Assembly (NCBI RefSeq): GCF_006547045.1
Contig: NZ_CP041242.1
Span: forward strand, 1,684,001 to 1,748,000
Reading direction: 5' to 3'
DNA length: 64,000 nucleotides
DNA from: Lysobacter alkalisoli
GTDB lineage: Bacteria; Pseudomonadota; Gammaproteobacteria; Xanthomonadales; Xanthomonadaceae
Shown: one piece after another, positions 40,425 through 49,490 of the stretch
Layout: every line of letters starts with the position of its first letter
How positions within the stretch are numbered: the first letter of the stretch is position 1
Notes under the pieces: generated by a model
Told to the model about the DNA's origin: nothing
Database searches by the model: none
What the model saw: the letters and a program-made list of their open reading frames with translations, nothing else
Position numbers and translations under genes: made by a program

Positions 40425-41057
40425 TCAGATGTCGATCCGCACTCCGCGCATCCCGTCTTCCTTCATGCAGTCGTCGATGTCGCTTTGATCCATTTTTCGG
40501 TAGGGGGCGAACTCGGGGATCGATTCGGCCAGGGCCTGCTGGGTTTCCAGCAGCGGCGGCAGGGTGCCGCAGAGGCGCTGCAGCGGTTCCTTGATGCGGG
40601 CTTCCACGTCCGCTTCGATCTTCTTTTCGACATCGTCCGAGTTGCCGCTGAAGATGCCTTTGATCGCCGCGCCCACCGCGTCGCCGGCGGCTTCGGCCGC
40701 GATCAGGCCGACTTCGGCCCCGGCTTCGGCGACTGTGGCGATCTGGTCGCGATATTCCAGCAACATGGCACGCTGGGTGTCGTCGATGTCGATCGTCCGG
40801 CCATCGATCACCAGGTCGCCCTGCGGGGTGATCTTTGCCTTGGGCGCGTTGCGATCCTTGCTGCCCAGTTCGATGTCTTCCTCTCGCAGTTTTTTCCGGA
40901 CTTCCCCGCTGGCCTTGGTGGCGGCCGAACTGATCGCCTTGCTGAGGAACGACTTCTTCTCGGCTTCAGCGGTGGGCTGCGCATCGTCGTGTTTCTGGCC
41001 GCAGGCGCCGAGCAGCGGCAGAACGCAGAGCAGGGTGATGACGAAGGATTTGTTCAC
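40425..41057 (-). CDS. DUF2884 (YggN-like) lipoprotein
   Basis: A 210-residue exported protein with signal peptide and lipobox LLGAC (Cys20). DUF2884-like features: AKITPQGDLVIDGRTIDI, LLEYRDQIATVAEAG and the C-terminal CGTLPPLLETQQALAESIPEF with an acidic DDCMKEDGM end. Function unknown; a periplasmic, lipid-anchored location is inferred. It is paralogous to the next gene upstream and is the last gene of the GntR-ABC operon. Confidence 0.8.
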   Translation of the reverse strand: MNKSFVITLLCVLPLLGACGQKHDDAQPTAEAEKKSFLSKAISSAATKASGEVRKKLREEDIELGSKDRNAPKAKITPQGDLVIDGRTIDIDDTQRAMLLEYRDQIATVAEAGAEVGLIAAEAAGDAVGAAIKGIFSGNSDDVEKKIEADVEARIKEPLQRLCGTLPPLLETQQALAESIPEFAPYRKMDQSDIDDCMKEDGMRGVRIDI

Positions 41058-41071
41058 GGCGGGTCTCCGGA

Positions 41072-41722
41072 TCAGCGGGTCGCGAATTCGTGGCGGATCT
41101 GGTTCTCGCAGTCCTCGACGTCATCCGCTTCCAGGGTGGCATAGGGTTGGAATTGTGGCAGGCCGGCGGCGAGCCGTTGCTGTGACTGCATCATCGCCGG
41201 CAATTGCAGGCAGATCTCCTGCACCATCGGCTCGACCAGGGTCTTGACGCTGCGTTCGATGCGTCGCTCCAGGCTGCCCGTCATGGCGCTGAACACCAGG
41301 CCGACCCACGACCTGTCCATGGCGTCGATCACCGCTTCAGCACTGCGCTGGCCGATGTCGATGCCGGATTGCGCAATGCCTACCACCAGGCCGCGGTATG
41401 CAAGCAGTTCCTCTCGCTGGGCCGTGGTGATGACCTGCGGCTGGCCCTGGATCAGGAAGTCGCCGTCCGGCGTGATCTCCGCACGCGGCAGGTCGGTGCG
41501 TTGCTTGCCGGATTGGCCGAACTGGAAGCTGTTGTCCACGCGCAGGTTCTCGGTTTCCAGTTCCCGGCGGGCCTCGGCAAGCTCGGTCTGGACTTCCTTG
41601 CGCGCGTCGGCCAGCTCCTGGCGGACCTCCTCTGCGATGCCGGAGGGCTTGCCGTCGCTGGCCTGCGCTGCCAGCGGCAGCAGCAGGCACAGGACGAGGG
41701 GAAGAATGCGGGGAATGTTCAT
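41072..41722 (-). CDS. DUF2884 (YggN-like) periplasmic protein
   Basis: A 216-residue paralogue of the neighbouring lipoprotein, sharing AEITPDGDFLIQGQPQVI, LLAYRGLVVGIAQSG and LQLPAMMQSQQRLAAGLPQF. It has a cleavable signal peptide (LPLAAQASDG, near 21) instead of a lipobox, then a coiled-coil-like EEVRQELADARKEVQTEL (about 30-60). The pair may work together at the envelope. Function unknown; placed between the ABC permease and the lipoprotein. Confidence 0.8.
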   Translation of the reverse strand: MNIPRILPLVLCLLLPLAAQASDGKPSGIAEEVRQELADARKEVQTELAEARRELETENLRVDNSFQFGQSGKQRTDLPRAEITPDGDFLIQGQPQVITTAQREELLAYRGLVVGIAQSGIDIGQRSAEAVIDAMDRSWVGLVFSAMTGSLERRIERSVKTLVEPMVQEICLQLPAMMQSQQRLAAGLPQFQPYATLEADDVEDCENQIRHEFATR

Positions 41723-41749
41723 GGCATTCGTCTCGTGCGGGTCGGGGGC

Positions 41750-42739
41750 TCAGCCTTCTTCGCGCCAGCGGCGCAGGCGGATGGCGGCATAGATCATGGC
41801 TGCTCCGATGGCGACGCCGATCCACATGTCGATGGTGGCGAATGCCTGCCAGCTGGCCGTCGCATCGATCACGTTGGCCACGTCGCCGGGGCCGTCGATG
41901 CCGCGTGCCGATACGTCGAGGATAGGGGCGAAGCTCCCGGGGATCAGGCTCATCAGCCCGCGATAGGCGACCACGTACCAGAGGACGTCGTGCCGGATGG
42001 AGACGCCCGGGAAGATGTCCATGAAGCTCACCAGCGCGCAGGTCAGCACCGGCACGATGACCGCCCACAGGAAAGGTTTGCTGCGCGCCCATGCCGAGCA
42101 GAGCATCAGCCAGCCGATGGTTGGCAGGGCCCAGGCCATCTGTACCGGCCACATGGCCAGGACGTTGCCGATGACCCTGAACGGATGCGAGTTGAGGAAG
42201 ATTCCGGCGCTGCCGGGCAGCCCGTTGATCGAGGTCGTCAGTGCGGTGATTACCCACAATGCCAGGCCGGTGGCGATACCGATGACGACCGCAAGCAAAG
42301 GAGCCAGCAGCAGTGCCCAGGCCACCTTGGACAGGACCATCTGGCTGTCCGAAATGGGCAGCGATTTCCAGAACAGGATGCTGCGATCGCGACGGTCGTC
42401 GTACAGCGAGCCCAGTGCGTAGAAAAAGACCACGAAAGTGAGCACGATCATGGCCAGGCCGATGCCGCCCAGCAGGGTGCCGTCACCGATCGCGCCTGTG
42501 ATGCGGGCAACCTCATCGATCTCGTGGCCGTCGATCCGCACGTCGTTAAGGCCCGGTCCGAGAACGGTGCCGGCAACGGCCGCGATAAGTGCGAACACGA
42601 TCGCGATGGCTCCGACGATCACCGGAGCCCAGAAGAATCCGCCGCGGTGTTCCCAAAGCTCGCGCTTGAGCAGCAGCTTGAACTTGTGGGTCGGGTGGGG
42701 CGTGGCGGGCAGGTTGCGGCTTTCAGTTGCGGCGTTCAT
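41750..42739 (-). CDS. ABC transporter permease (ABC-2 type)
   Basis: A 329-residue inner-membrane protein with about six membrane segments, among them GAIAIVFALIAAVAGTVL, LAMIVLTFVVFFYALGSLY and ALLLAPLLAVVIGIATGLAL. An RDRSILFWKSLPISDSQM motif is typical of ABC-2-type permeases of the YtrC/YtrD-like kind. Its ATG overlaps the ATPase stop (ATGA). Substrate unknown; in related GntR-ABC operons roles in envelope stress or antibiotic response are reported. Confidence 0.88.
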   Translation of the reverse strand: MNAATESRNLPATPHPTHKFKLLLKRELWEHRGGFFWAPVIVGAIAIVFALIAAVAGTVLGPGLNDVRIDGHEIDEVARITGAIGDGTLLGGIGLAMIVLTFVVFFYALGSLYDDRRDRSILFWKSLPISDSQMVLSKVAWALLLAPLLAVVIGIATGLALWVITALTTSINGLPGSAGIFLNSHPFRVIGNVLAMWPVQMAWALPTIGWLMLCSAWARSKPFLWAVIVPVLTCALVSFMDIFPGVSIRHDVLWYVVAYRGLMSLIPGSFAPILDVSARGIDGPGDVANVIDATASWQAFATIDMWIGVAIGAAMIYAAIRLRRWREEG

Positions 42740-43629
42740 GCGTAGGTCCCCTTCATGGTGGCGACGAACAGGTCTGCCAGGCCCGGCGTCCGGGTCTCGC
42801 CGAAGGCGGCCAGGCGTTCGGCTGTCACGCCGGAAGGCGTGCCATCGGACAACCTGCTGTCGTAGAGCATCACGGTCTTGCCGAAGGGCAGCGCGCGCTC
42901 GTCGATCGGTTCCAGCCGACGGGCCTCGTCGGCCTTGTCGGCATCGACCAGCACTTCCGTGAAGCGGTCGCCGAGTTCTTCCATCCCGCTTTCCAGCAGG
43001 ATTTTTCCGTCACGGATGAACATCACGTCGGTGAGGATGTGTTCGATCTCCTCGACCTGATGGGTGGTGACGATGATGGTCTTCTGTTCGTCGAAATAGT
43101 CCTCCAGCAGACGCTGGTAGAACTGTTTGCGGTAGAGGATGTCGAGACCGAGCGTCGGCTCGTCGAGTACCAGCAGGCGGGCGTCGATCGCCATCACCAG
43201 GGCCAGGTGCAGCTGCACGATCATGCCCTTGGACATTTCGCGCACGCGCATGTCGGGTTTGAGCTGCGTCCCCTGCAGGAAACGTTCGCAACGGGCCCGG
43301 TCGAAGCGCGGGTGCACCCCGGACACGAACTCGATCGCCTCCTTGACTTTCATCCAGCGCGGCAGCACTGCCACGTCGGCGATGAAGCAGACATCGCGCA
43401 TCAGCTCGTCGCGCTGGCTGCGCGGGTCCAGCCCCAGCACGTTCAGTGAGCCCTCGAACGGGATCAGCCCGAGCATCGCCTTGAGCGCGGTGGTCTTGCC
43501 GGCTCCGTTGGGGCCAATCAGACCGACGATACGGCCGGCCGGAATTTCGAATGTGGTGCCGTCCAGCGCGAGCTTGTTCTTGTAGGCCTTGCGCAGGTTG
43601 TTGGCCTTGACAACGGTGGAGGCGTTCAT
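42736..43629 (-). CDS. ABC transporter ATP-binding protein
   Basis: A 297-residue ATPase: Walker A GPNGAGKTT (about 38-46), Walker B LLVLDEPTLGLD (about 155-166), and switch histidine in VTTHQVEE. The signature motif is unusual, MSKGMIVQLHLAL in place of LSGGQ, as in YtrB-like transporters. A C-terminal extension (about 215-297) follows. ATG overlaps the gntR stop by four bases, so synthesis is coupled. Confidence 0.92.
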   Translation of the reverse strand: MNASTVVKANNLRKAYKNKLALDGTTFEIPAGRIVGLIGPNGAGKTTALKAMLGLIPFEGSLNVLGLDPRSQRDELMRDVCFIADVAVLPRWMKVKEAIEFVSGVHPRFDRARCERFLQGTQLKPDMRVREMSKGMIVQLHLALVMAIDARLLVLDEPTLGLDILYRKQFYQRLLEDYFDEQKTIIVTTHQVEEIEHILTDVMFIRDGKILLESGMEELGDRFTEVLVDADKADEARRLEPIDERALPFGKTVMLYDSRLSDGTPSGVTAERLAAFGETRTPGLADLFVATMKGTYA

Positions 43630-43997
43630 TGCTTGCCTCCCTTGTCGCTGCCAGCGAACAGATCCTCGGCACTCAGGCCGAGCCGTGTGATGCGTTCCAG
43701 GACCAACGGCCACTCTTCCTTGAGGAAGCGTTCGCGCTCGCTGAGGAGCAGTTTCCGTGCGGCTTCTTCGGTGACGAACATACCAAGTCCCCTGCGTTTC
43801 TCGATGAGGGCCTCGTCCGCCAGTTCCTGGTAGGCGCGCGAGACGGTGATGGGATTGAGCTGATACTCGGCAGCGACCTGCCTGACCGAAGGCAGGGCAT
43901 CGCCGGGCTTGAGTTCGCCATCGAGCATCTTTGCGATGACGCGTTCCTTCAGCTGGCGGTAGATCGGAGCGCCGTCGCTCCATTGGATGGCGGACAT
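43626..43997 (-). CDS. GntR-family regulator, YtrA subfamily
   Basis: A 123-residue repressor with an N-terminal winged helix-turn-helix: PIYRQLKERVIAKML, LPSVRQVAAEYQLNPITVSRAYQEL (recognition helix about 37-60) and KRRGLGMFV wing, then a short two-helix dimer domain typical of YtrA members, too small to bind large effectors. Likely controls its own operon through the palindrome at 44301-44322. I start at the ATG at 43997. Confidence 0.92.
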   Translation of the reverse strand: MSAIQWSDGAPIYRQLKERVIAKMLDGELKPGDALPSVRQVAAEYQLNPITVSRAYQELADEALIEKRRGLGMFVTEEAARKLLLSERERFLKEEWPLVLERITRLGLSAEDLFAGSDKGGKQ

Positions 43998-44001
43998 ACG
44001 C

Positions 44002-44271
44002 TCAGCCTCGCGGTGCAAAAGAGAAGTAGGGCATGACCAGCGGCTTGCGGTTGTCGCGCGGGCGGCGGGTCGTCGGTTGGGCGGCCTGTTCGGGGGTCAT
44101 GTGGCGGCGTGCACCCGTGGCCTCACCTGAAACGGGGTAGGGCAGCATGGCCGGGGCCGTGGACTGGGAATCGGTGGCGCGAATCAGCGGGCTTGTGCCG
44201 ACCAGGGCCAGGACAAAAGCCAGGCTGCAGGTCGTGAGGGCGGTGAGGCTGTTGCGGAGCTTGCGGTTCAT
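44002..44271 (-). CDS. Small exported protein of unknown function, first gene of the GntR operon
   Basis: An 89-residue protein with a hydrophobic N-terminal segment (about 12-32, SLAFVLALVGTSPLI) acting as signal peptide or anchor, then a Pro/Arg-rich tail ending RKPLVMPYFSFAPRG. No family is recognised. It lies directly behind the promoter and operator and only four bases before gntR, so it belongs to the operon. Confidence 0.7.
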   Translation of the reverse strand: MNRKLRNSLTALTTCSLAFVLALVGTSPLIRATDSQSTAPAMLPYPVSGEATGARRHMTPEQAAQPTTRRPRDNRKPLVMPYFSFAPRG

Positions 44272-44300
44272 GGGGGGCCGTCCTGCTCGTCAGTAAACCG

Positions 44301-44322
44301 GTGTTGTATGCAACTATAACAC
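44301..44322 (-). promoter_or_regulatory. Candidate GntR/YtrA operator
   Basis: The palindrome GTGTTGTA-N6-TATAACAC overlaps the -10 box of the operon promoter. YtrA-type regulators bind such spaced inverted repeats at their own promoters. Autoregulation by repression is inferred from position. Confidence 0.65.
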
Positions 44323-44340
44323 CAGAACACGGGCCGTCAA
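44313..44340 (-). promoter_or_regulatory. Sigma-70 promoter of the GntR-ABC operon
   Basis: TTGACG (44335-44340) and TATAGT (44313-44318) are spaced by 16 bases on the minus strand, close to consensus. The -10 lies inside the operator palindrome, consistent with steric repression. Confidence 0.7.
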
Positions 44341-44410
44341 CCCATTCGGGCAGCAAGTTCCCCCAACTGAAGTCATACTGTCCGCAGGTGCTTGTCCATG
44401 CGAGGGACTT

Positions 44411-44995
44411 ATGCTTCATAAGCATTTGATATCAAAGCTTTTCATGGCTTCGTTTCTGCTGGTGGCAGCAATTGCTACCGCTGCGGATGGCCAGGGGCTG
44501 CTGGGACACAGCTACCGCCCGCTGGCCGGCAAGACCCCGGTGGATCTGGCCGCGACCTACGGCGGCGATGTGGTGCTGGTGGTCAACACCGCCAGCAAAT
44601 GCGGGTTCACTCCGCAATTCGAAGGGCTTGAGGCCCTGCATGCAAACTACAAAGAGCGCGGGTTCGCCGTACTCGGTTTTCCCTCCGGGGACTTCCGCGA
44701 GCAGGAGTTCGAGGACGAGGCGCAGATCCAGGAGTTCTGCACCCTGACCTATGGAGTGAAGTTTCCGATGTTCCAGAAGGTGCACGTGATCGGCGATGAG
44801 GCCACGCCGCTGTACCGCGAACTGGCTGCAGCCGCCGGCGAGGCGCCCAAGTGGAACTTCCACAAGTATCTGCTTGACCGCGATGGCAGGCTGATCGCCA
44901 GCTACGGCAGCCGGACGGTGCCGGACGATCCGGAGCTGGTGGCGGCCATCGAGCGGGCGCTGGCTGCGCCGCGACCGGGCAGCGGGACGAAATAG
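44411..44995 (+). CDS. Glutathione peroxidase-like thiol peroxidase, exported
   Basis: A 194-residue member of the glutathione peroxidase family (BtuE-like) that reduces peroxides with thioredoxin or glutathione. The active-site segment NTASKCGFTPQ has Cys64 (a TGC codon, not selenocysteine); FPSGDFREQEF holds the usual Gln/Asn position altered, and KWNFHKYLLD gives the conserved Trp and Asn. Residues 10-25 form a signal peptide, so the enzyme is likely periplasmic. An internal ATG (MASFLLVAA) is an alternative start. Divergent from the GntR operon. Confidence 0.9.
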   Translation: MLHKHLISKLFMASFLLVAAIATAADGQGLLGHSYRPLAGKTPVDLAATYGGDVVLVVNTASKCGFTPQFEGLEALHANYKERGFAVLGFPSGDFREQEFEDEAQIQEFCTLTYGVKFPMFQKVHVIGDEATPLYRELAAAAGEAPKWNFHKYLLDRDGRLIASYGSRTVPDDPELVAAIERALAAPRPGSGTK

Positions 44996-45139
44996 GCATC
45001 CCGCCCCGGCTCTGCGCACCCGCGGACGGATTCCGGGCATTTGCGGGGAGCCTGTGGCATCGCGACAATGATCGTCCGGTCCGGCGCGCTGGCGGCGGAT
45101 CATGAGACGCCCTAGAACTCATACAGGAGCAGGTTTGCA

Positions 45140-46057
45140 ATGAAGGCTTTGATGCGTGGCACCGCCGCGCTGCTGATTTCCGCCGTAGTGGCCATGGCTG
45201 CACATGCGCAGGACAAGACCGCCTTGACCACCGATCGCGACAGGACCAGCTACATGGTGGGCGTCGATATCGGCCGTTCGATCGAGCCGATCGGGCAGGA
45301 TCTCGATTTCCCGTCCCTTGAACGTGCGATCCGCAATGCCTTCGATGGCGGCAAGCCGCTGATCGGGGAAACCGAGGCGCCGGCTGTCGGTCAGGCGATG
45401 ATGCTGCGCTCGGCGGCGCGTGCCGGCCAGGCCCCCGAGGGTATGGAGATTCCGGAGATCGCCAAGGACAAGGCGGCATATCTGGTCGGTGCCGATATCG
45501 GCCGTTCGCTGACGCCAATCAAGGATGAACTCGATCTGCCGCTGCTGGTGCAGGCGGTACGCGCGGTCGTCTCCAGCCAGGATCTGCTCATGGACGACGA
45601 TCAGCTCGTCGCCACCCGCGAGGCCTTTTCCGGGCGGTTGAGGGAGAAGGCCGTTGCGCAGGGCGAGGCCAACAAGACCGAAGGCGAAGCTTTCCTGGCG
45701 GCCAACAAAGGCGAGAAGGGCGTGATCGCCACCGCGTCCGGGCTGCAATACATGGTATTGCGCCAGGGATCGGGACCGCGTCCGAAATCGACCGATACCG
45801 TGCGCGTCAACTACAAGGGCACGCTGCTCGACGGTACCGTGTTCGACAGCTCCTACGACCGCGGCCAGCCGGCCGAATTCGGCCTGGGCCAGGTCATCGC
45901 GGGCTGGACCGAGGGGTTGGCCCTGATGCCGGTCGGCAGCAAGTACAAGTTCTGGATTCCCGGCGATCTGGCCTATGGTGCACGGGGCGCACCGGGCGGC
46001 GTGATCGGCCCGAATGCCACGCTCGTGTTCGAGGTTGAACTGCAGGCCATCCTGTAA
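45140..46057 (+). CDS. Exported FKBP-type peptidyl-prolyl isomerase with duplicated N-terminal domain
   Basis: A 305-residue FkpA/Mip-like isomerase. After a signal peptide (about 1-22, VVAMAAHAQ), the helical dimerisation domain seems to occur twice: [14 protein letters not shown] and later [14 protein letters not shown]. The FKBP domain (about 195-305) has [36 protein letters not shown] and [13 protein letters not shown]. It should act on folding of envelope proteins in the periplasm. A strong hairpin terminator follows. Confidence 0.92.
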   Translation: MKALMRGTAALLISAVVAMAAHAQDKTALTTDRDRTSYMVGVDIGRSIEPIGQDLDFPSLERAIRNAFDGGKPLIGETEAPAVGQAMMLRSAARAGQAPEGMEIPEIAKDKAAYLVGADIGRSLTPIKDELDLPLLVQAVRAVVSSQDLLMDDDQLVATREAFSGRLREKAVAQGEANKTEGEAFLAANKGEKGVIATASGLQYMVLRQGSGPRPKSTDTVRVNYKGTLLDGTVFDSSYDRGQPAEFGLGQVIAGWTEGLALMPVGSKYKFWIPGDLAYGARGAPGGVIGPNATLVFEVELQAIL

Positions 46058-46087
46058 GTTTTCTGCAGTCGGGTCCGGCATGACATC

Positions 46088-46120
46088 GAAGCCGGCTGTC
46101 CGCACAGCCGGCTTCTGTTG
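46088..46120 (+). terminator. Rho-independent-type terminator after the first FKBP gene
   Basis: GAAGCCGGCTGT pairs perfectly with ACAGCCGGCTTC around CCGC, followed by TGTTG. The stem is strong; the T tract is short. Confidence 0.75.
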
Positions 46121-46281
46121 TCCTGAACGCTGGATGCCGGAGCAGGCAGCCTTGTCCTGTTGCCGGAATGCGCACTGGAGCACATCACGGTGGGCTGTCG
46201 GCCCGATGTTCATCCGGATCGTGCGATGCTCGCCAATCGCGATGCTGCGATTTCACTCTTTATTCTGGAGATTCTCCGACC

Positions 46282-47046
46282 ATGTCCTTCTCTGTCCGCA
46301 CCCTGTCCGCGGCGATGGCCGCCACCACCTTGGGGCTGGCCCTGGCGGCCTGCACCCCTTCCGGCGGTGACGACGCCTCCGCCGATGCCGCGACCCAGAC
46401 CGCGGATGGCGAAGCGCTGGACATCGAGGGGCTGAAGGGCAGCAAGGCCCAGGCCGGTTACATGATCGGCATGGAAGTGGCCCGTACGCTGGAGCCGGTC
46501 CAGGAAGAGATCGATGCCGACGCGCTGTTCATGGCGATCCGCGACAGCCTCGCCGGCAAGCCGATGTTGATGACCGATGAACAGGCGGCCCAGGTGGCCG
46601 AGCAGCTGGGTCAGCGTGTGACCGATCGCATCGCATCCGACAATGCCGAAGAGGGCCGGAAGTTCCTGGCCGAGAACGGCAGCAAGGAAGGCATCACGAC
46701 CACCGAGTCGGGCCTGCAGTACGAAGTCATCAGCGAAGGCGATGGGCCCAGGCCGAAGGCCGACGACACGGTGCGTGTCCACTACACCGGTACGCTGCTC
46801 GATGGCACCGTCTTCGACGACTCGACCGCGCGCGGCGAACCGGTGGTGTTTCCGCTGGAACAGGTCGTGCCGGGCTGGAGTGAAGGCCTGACCCTGATGC
46901 CGGTCGGCAGCAAGTACCGGCTCTGGATTCCCTCCGAGCTTGGCTATGGCGAAATGGGTACGCCCGGCGGCCCGATCGCTCCCAACGCCACCCTCGTATT
47001 CGAGGTGGAACTGCTCGGCATCGAGGCACCGCCCGCCGACCGTTGA
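46282..47046 (+). CDS. FKBP-type peptidyl-prolyl isomerase lipoprotein
   Basis: A 254-residue Mip-like isomerase with lipobox LALAAC (Cys24), one N-terminal dimerisation domain (QAGYMIGMEVARTLEPV) and an FKBP domain (about 140-245: [46 protein letters not shown]). The ATG at 46282 is preferred because it directly precedes the signal sequence; the frame extends further upstream without support. Paralogue of the preceding gene, which lacks a lipobox. Confidence 0.92.
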   Translation: MSFSVRTLSAAMAATTLGLALAACTPSGGDDASADAATQTADGEALDIEGLKGSKAQAGYMIGMEVARTLEPVQEEIDADALFMAIRDSLAGKPMLMTDEQAAQVAEQLGQRVTDRIASDNAEEGRKFLAENGSKEGITTTESGLQYEVISEGDGPRPKADDTVRVHYTGTLLDGTVFDDSTARGEPVVFPLEQVVPGWSEGLTLMPVGSKYRLWIPSELGYGEMGTPGGPIAPNATLVFEVELLGIEAPPADR

Positions 47047-47122
47047 TTCAAGCGATACCGTAATCGATGCGGTGTAAGCTCGCCCGCGGCGGACTTTCGC
47101 GACTTCCGCAACAGGAACCAAT

Positions 47123-48469
47123 ATGCACGTAACCATTTTCGGAACCGGCTATGTCGGTCTCGTCACCGGCACCTGCCTGGCCGATGTTGGCCATGACGTG
47201 ATCTGCGTCGACGTCGACCAGGCCAAGGTCGACGGCTTGAACAATGGCGTGATTCCGATCTACGAGCCTGGCCTGGAGCCGATGGTCAAGGCCAACCATG
47301 CCGCCGGACGCCTGCATTTCACCACCGATGCGCCGGTGGCGATGGGGCACGGCGATATCGTGTTCATTGCCGTCGGCACGCCACCGGACGAGGACGGCAG
47401 CGCCGATCTGAAGTACGTGCTCGAAGTCGCGCGCACGATCGGCCGGCACATGACGCGTCCGCTGGTCGTGGTCGACAAGTCGACGGTGCCGGTGGGTACG
47501 GCCGACAAGGTGCGCGAGGCGATCGCGGCCGAGCTGGCGGCCCGTGGCGCGGACATCGCTTTTGAAGTTGCCTCGAACCCCGAGTTCCTGAAGGAGGGCG
47601 ATGCGGTCAACGACTGCATGCGTCCGGATCGCATCGTGATCGGCGCCAGCGACCCCGATGCGGTCGAAAAGCTCAAGCGGCTGTACGCGCCGTTCAACCG
47701 CAACCATGACCGCATCGTGGTGATGGATGTGCGCTCGGCCGAACTGACCAAGTACGCGGCCAACGCGATGCTGGCCGCCAAGATCAGTTTCATGAACGAG
47801 ATCGCCAACATCGCCGAGCAGGTCGGTGCCGACGTCGAGATGGTGCGACAGGGCATCGGTTCGGATCCGCGTATCGGCTGGCACTTCATCTACCCGGGTG
47901 CAGGCTATGGCGGTTCGTGTTTTCCCAAGGATGTGCAGGCGCTGGCGCGGATCGCCCAGCAGCATGGCGTCGAACCGAGGCTGCTGGATGCGGTTGAAGC
48001 GGTCAATTACCACCAGAAGGGCCACCTGTTCGAGTTGATGGTGCGCCACTACGGCGGCGTCGAGGCCTTGCGAGGCAAGACCGTCGCGGTTTGGGGACTG
48101 GCCTTCAAGCCCAATACCGACGATATGCGTGAAGCGTCGAGCCGGCGCCTGCTGGCCCAGCTCTGGGAAGCGGGTGCAATGGTACGGGCCCACGATCCGG
48201 AAGCGCTCGGAGAGACTCGGCGCATCTTCGGCGAACGCGACGACCTGGTGCTGTGCGAAGGTGCCTCCGAGGCCCTGGCCGGCGCCGATGCGCTGGCGGT
48301 GGTGACCGAATGGAAACCGTTCCGCAGCCCGGATTTCGAGCGCTTGCGGCAGACGCTGGCCGACCGGGTCATCTTCGACGGCCGCAACCTTTATCATCCC
48401 GATGAGGTCGAGACCGCGGGCATTGCGTACTACGGTATCGGTCGTGGCCGTTCGGTCCGCAACGGTTGA
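47123..48469 (+). CDS. ugd: UDP-glucose 6-dehydrogenase
   Basis: A 448-residue NAD-dependent enzyme oxidising UDP-glucose to UDP-glucuronate for polysaccharide or lipid A sugar synthesis. The Rossmann motif [11 protein letters not shown] is at 6-16, the central SVEFLKEG-like segment [11 protein letters not shown] near 153, and the catalytic cysteine lies in YGGSCFPKD near 266; the C-terminal domain has [15 protein letters not shown]. Cytoplasmic. slyX follows closely on the same strand. Confidence 0.95.
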   Translation: MHVTIFGTGYVGLVTGTCLADVGHDVICVDVDQAKVDGLNNGVIPIYEPGLEPMVKANHAAGRLHFTTDAPVAMGHGDIVFIAVGTPPDEDGSADLKYVLEVARTIGRHMTRPLVVVDKSTVPVGTADKVREAIAAELAARGADIAFEVASNPEFLKEGDAVNDCMRPDRIVIGASDPDAVEKLKRLYAPFNRNHDRIVVMDVRSAELTKYAANAMLAAKISFMNEIANIAEQVGADVEMVRQGIGSDPRIGWHFIYPGAGYGGSCFPKDVQALARIAQQHGVEPRLLDAVEAVNYHQKGHLFELMVRHYGGVEALRGKTVAVWGLAFKPNTDDMREASSRRLLAQLWEAGAMVRAHDPEALGETRRIFGERDDLVLCEGASEALAGADALAVVTEWKPFRSPDFERLRQTLADRVIFDGRNLYHPDEVETAGIAYYGIGRGRSVRNG

Positions 48470-48489
48470 ACCGGAACAGTCTGTAGACG

Positions 48490-48720
48490 ATGCAACCCGA
48501 TCATGAACAACGCTTGGCGGAACTGGAGTCGCGGATCGCGTTCCAGGAGCATGCCATCAATGAACTCAGCGACGCGCTGGCCTCGGCCCGCGACGAGGAG
48601 GCCCGCAATACGCTGCTGCTGCACCGTGCGCTGGAAGAGCTGCGGCAGCTGCGGCTTGCGCTTTCCTCCGGTCCGGTGACCGGCGATCTGGCCGGCGAAC
48701 CGCCCCCTCCGCACTACTGA
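48490..48720 (+). CDS. slyX: SlyX family protein
   Basis: A 76-residue coiled-coil protein (EQRLAELESRIAFQEHAI, about 6-50) ending in the family-typical Pro-Pro-His-Tyr (PPPPHY). SlyX proteins are widespread and of unknown function. It lies 20 bp after ugd and 13 bp before the DUF2058 gene, so the three are likely cotranscribed. Confidence 0.9.
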   Translation: MQPDHEQRLAELESRIAFQEHAINELSDALASARDEEARNTLLLHRALEELRQLRLALSSGPVTGDLAGEPPPPHY

Positions 48721-48733
48721 CGACCCATACGAG

Positions 48734-49342
48734 ATGAGTGACAGCCTTCGCGACCAGCTGCTTGGACTCGGTTTCAAGTCCGCACCTGCAAACAAGCCGA
48801 AGCTTGCCGGCAAACCGAAGCAGGGTGGGAAACCCGCGAAATCCGGGCGGAGTGGAGGCACGTTCGGCAGAAATTCCGGGAAGTCCGGTGGCACAGGCGG
48901 CAAGCCGCGCTCGCGCGAGGACATCGACTTGGCCAAGGCCTATGCGATCCGCGCCCAGCGCGAGAAGGACGAGCGCATCGCTGCCGAGAAGGCGAAGCAG
49001 GAAGAAGCGCGCAAGCGCCGCGAGGCGCGGGCCCGGCTGGCCGAGCTGATCAAGGGCAAGTCGCTCAACAGCGACGAGGCCGACATCGCCCGCCATTTCG
49101 AGTACGGCGGCAAGATCAAGCGCGTCTACGTGACCACCGAGCAGCTCAAGGCGCTCAATGCCGGCGAGCTTGGCCTGGTGCAGCAGGACGGCCGCTATCT
49201 ATTGGTCACAGCCGAGTTGCTGGTGCAGGCCGAAGCGATTTTCCCCCCGGCGATCGCACTGAAGGTCGATCCGAACGCACCGGCAGGGGATGATCCGTAC
49301 TCCGATCCGAAGTACCAGGTGCCTGACGATCTGGTCTGGTGA
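48734..49342 (+). CDS. DUF2058 (YaiL) family protein
   Basis: A 202-residue nucleic-acid-binding-like protein. The start MSDSLRDQLLGLGFK is typical, followed by a glycine/lysine-rich low-complexity region (about 18-55), a charged helix (RAQREKDERIAAEKAKQEEARKRR split over 75-100), and the conserved C-terminal FEYGGKIKRVYVT and YLLVTAELL. Family role is uncertain; some relatives are linked to ribosomes or growth control. Ends the ugd-slyX unit. Confidence 0.88.
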   Translation: MSDSLRDQLLGLGFKSAPANKPKLAGKPKQGGKPAKSGRSGGTFGRNSGKSGGTGGKPRSREDIDLAKAYAIRAQREKDERIAAEKAKQEEARKRREARARLAELIKGKSLNSDEADIARHFEYGGKIKRVYVTTEQLKALNAGELGLVQQDGRYLLVTAELLVQAEAIFPPAIALKVDPNAPAGDDPYSDPKYQVPDDLVW

Positions 49343-49381
49343 TCCAGACGGCAATCATCTGACTGTCATCCCGAGCATTGT

Positions 49382-49465
49382 CGTAGCCCGGGTAAGGCCA
49401 AAGGCCGCACCCGGGTTGATGGGCTGCTGACCCCGGGTGCGCCCTGCGGGCTTACCCGGGCTACG
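49382..49465. repeat. GTAGCCCGGGTAAG-type intergenic repeat (inverted)
   Basis: CGTAGCCCGGGTAAG (49382-49396) is exactly mirrored by CTTACCCGGGCTACG (49451-49465), with CGCACCCGGG/CCCGGGTGCG nested inside. It can fold into one long hairpin between the convergent DUF2058 and metH genes. Confidence 0.85.
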
Positions 49466-49490
49466 GGTTTTGTTCTCAGCGAACTCTCCA

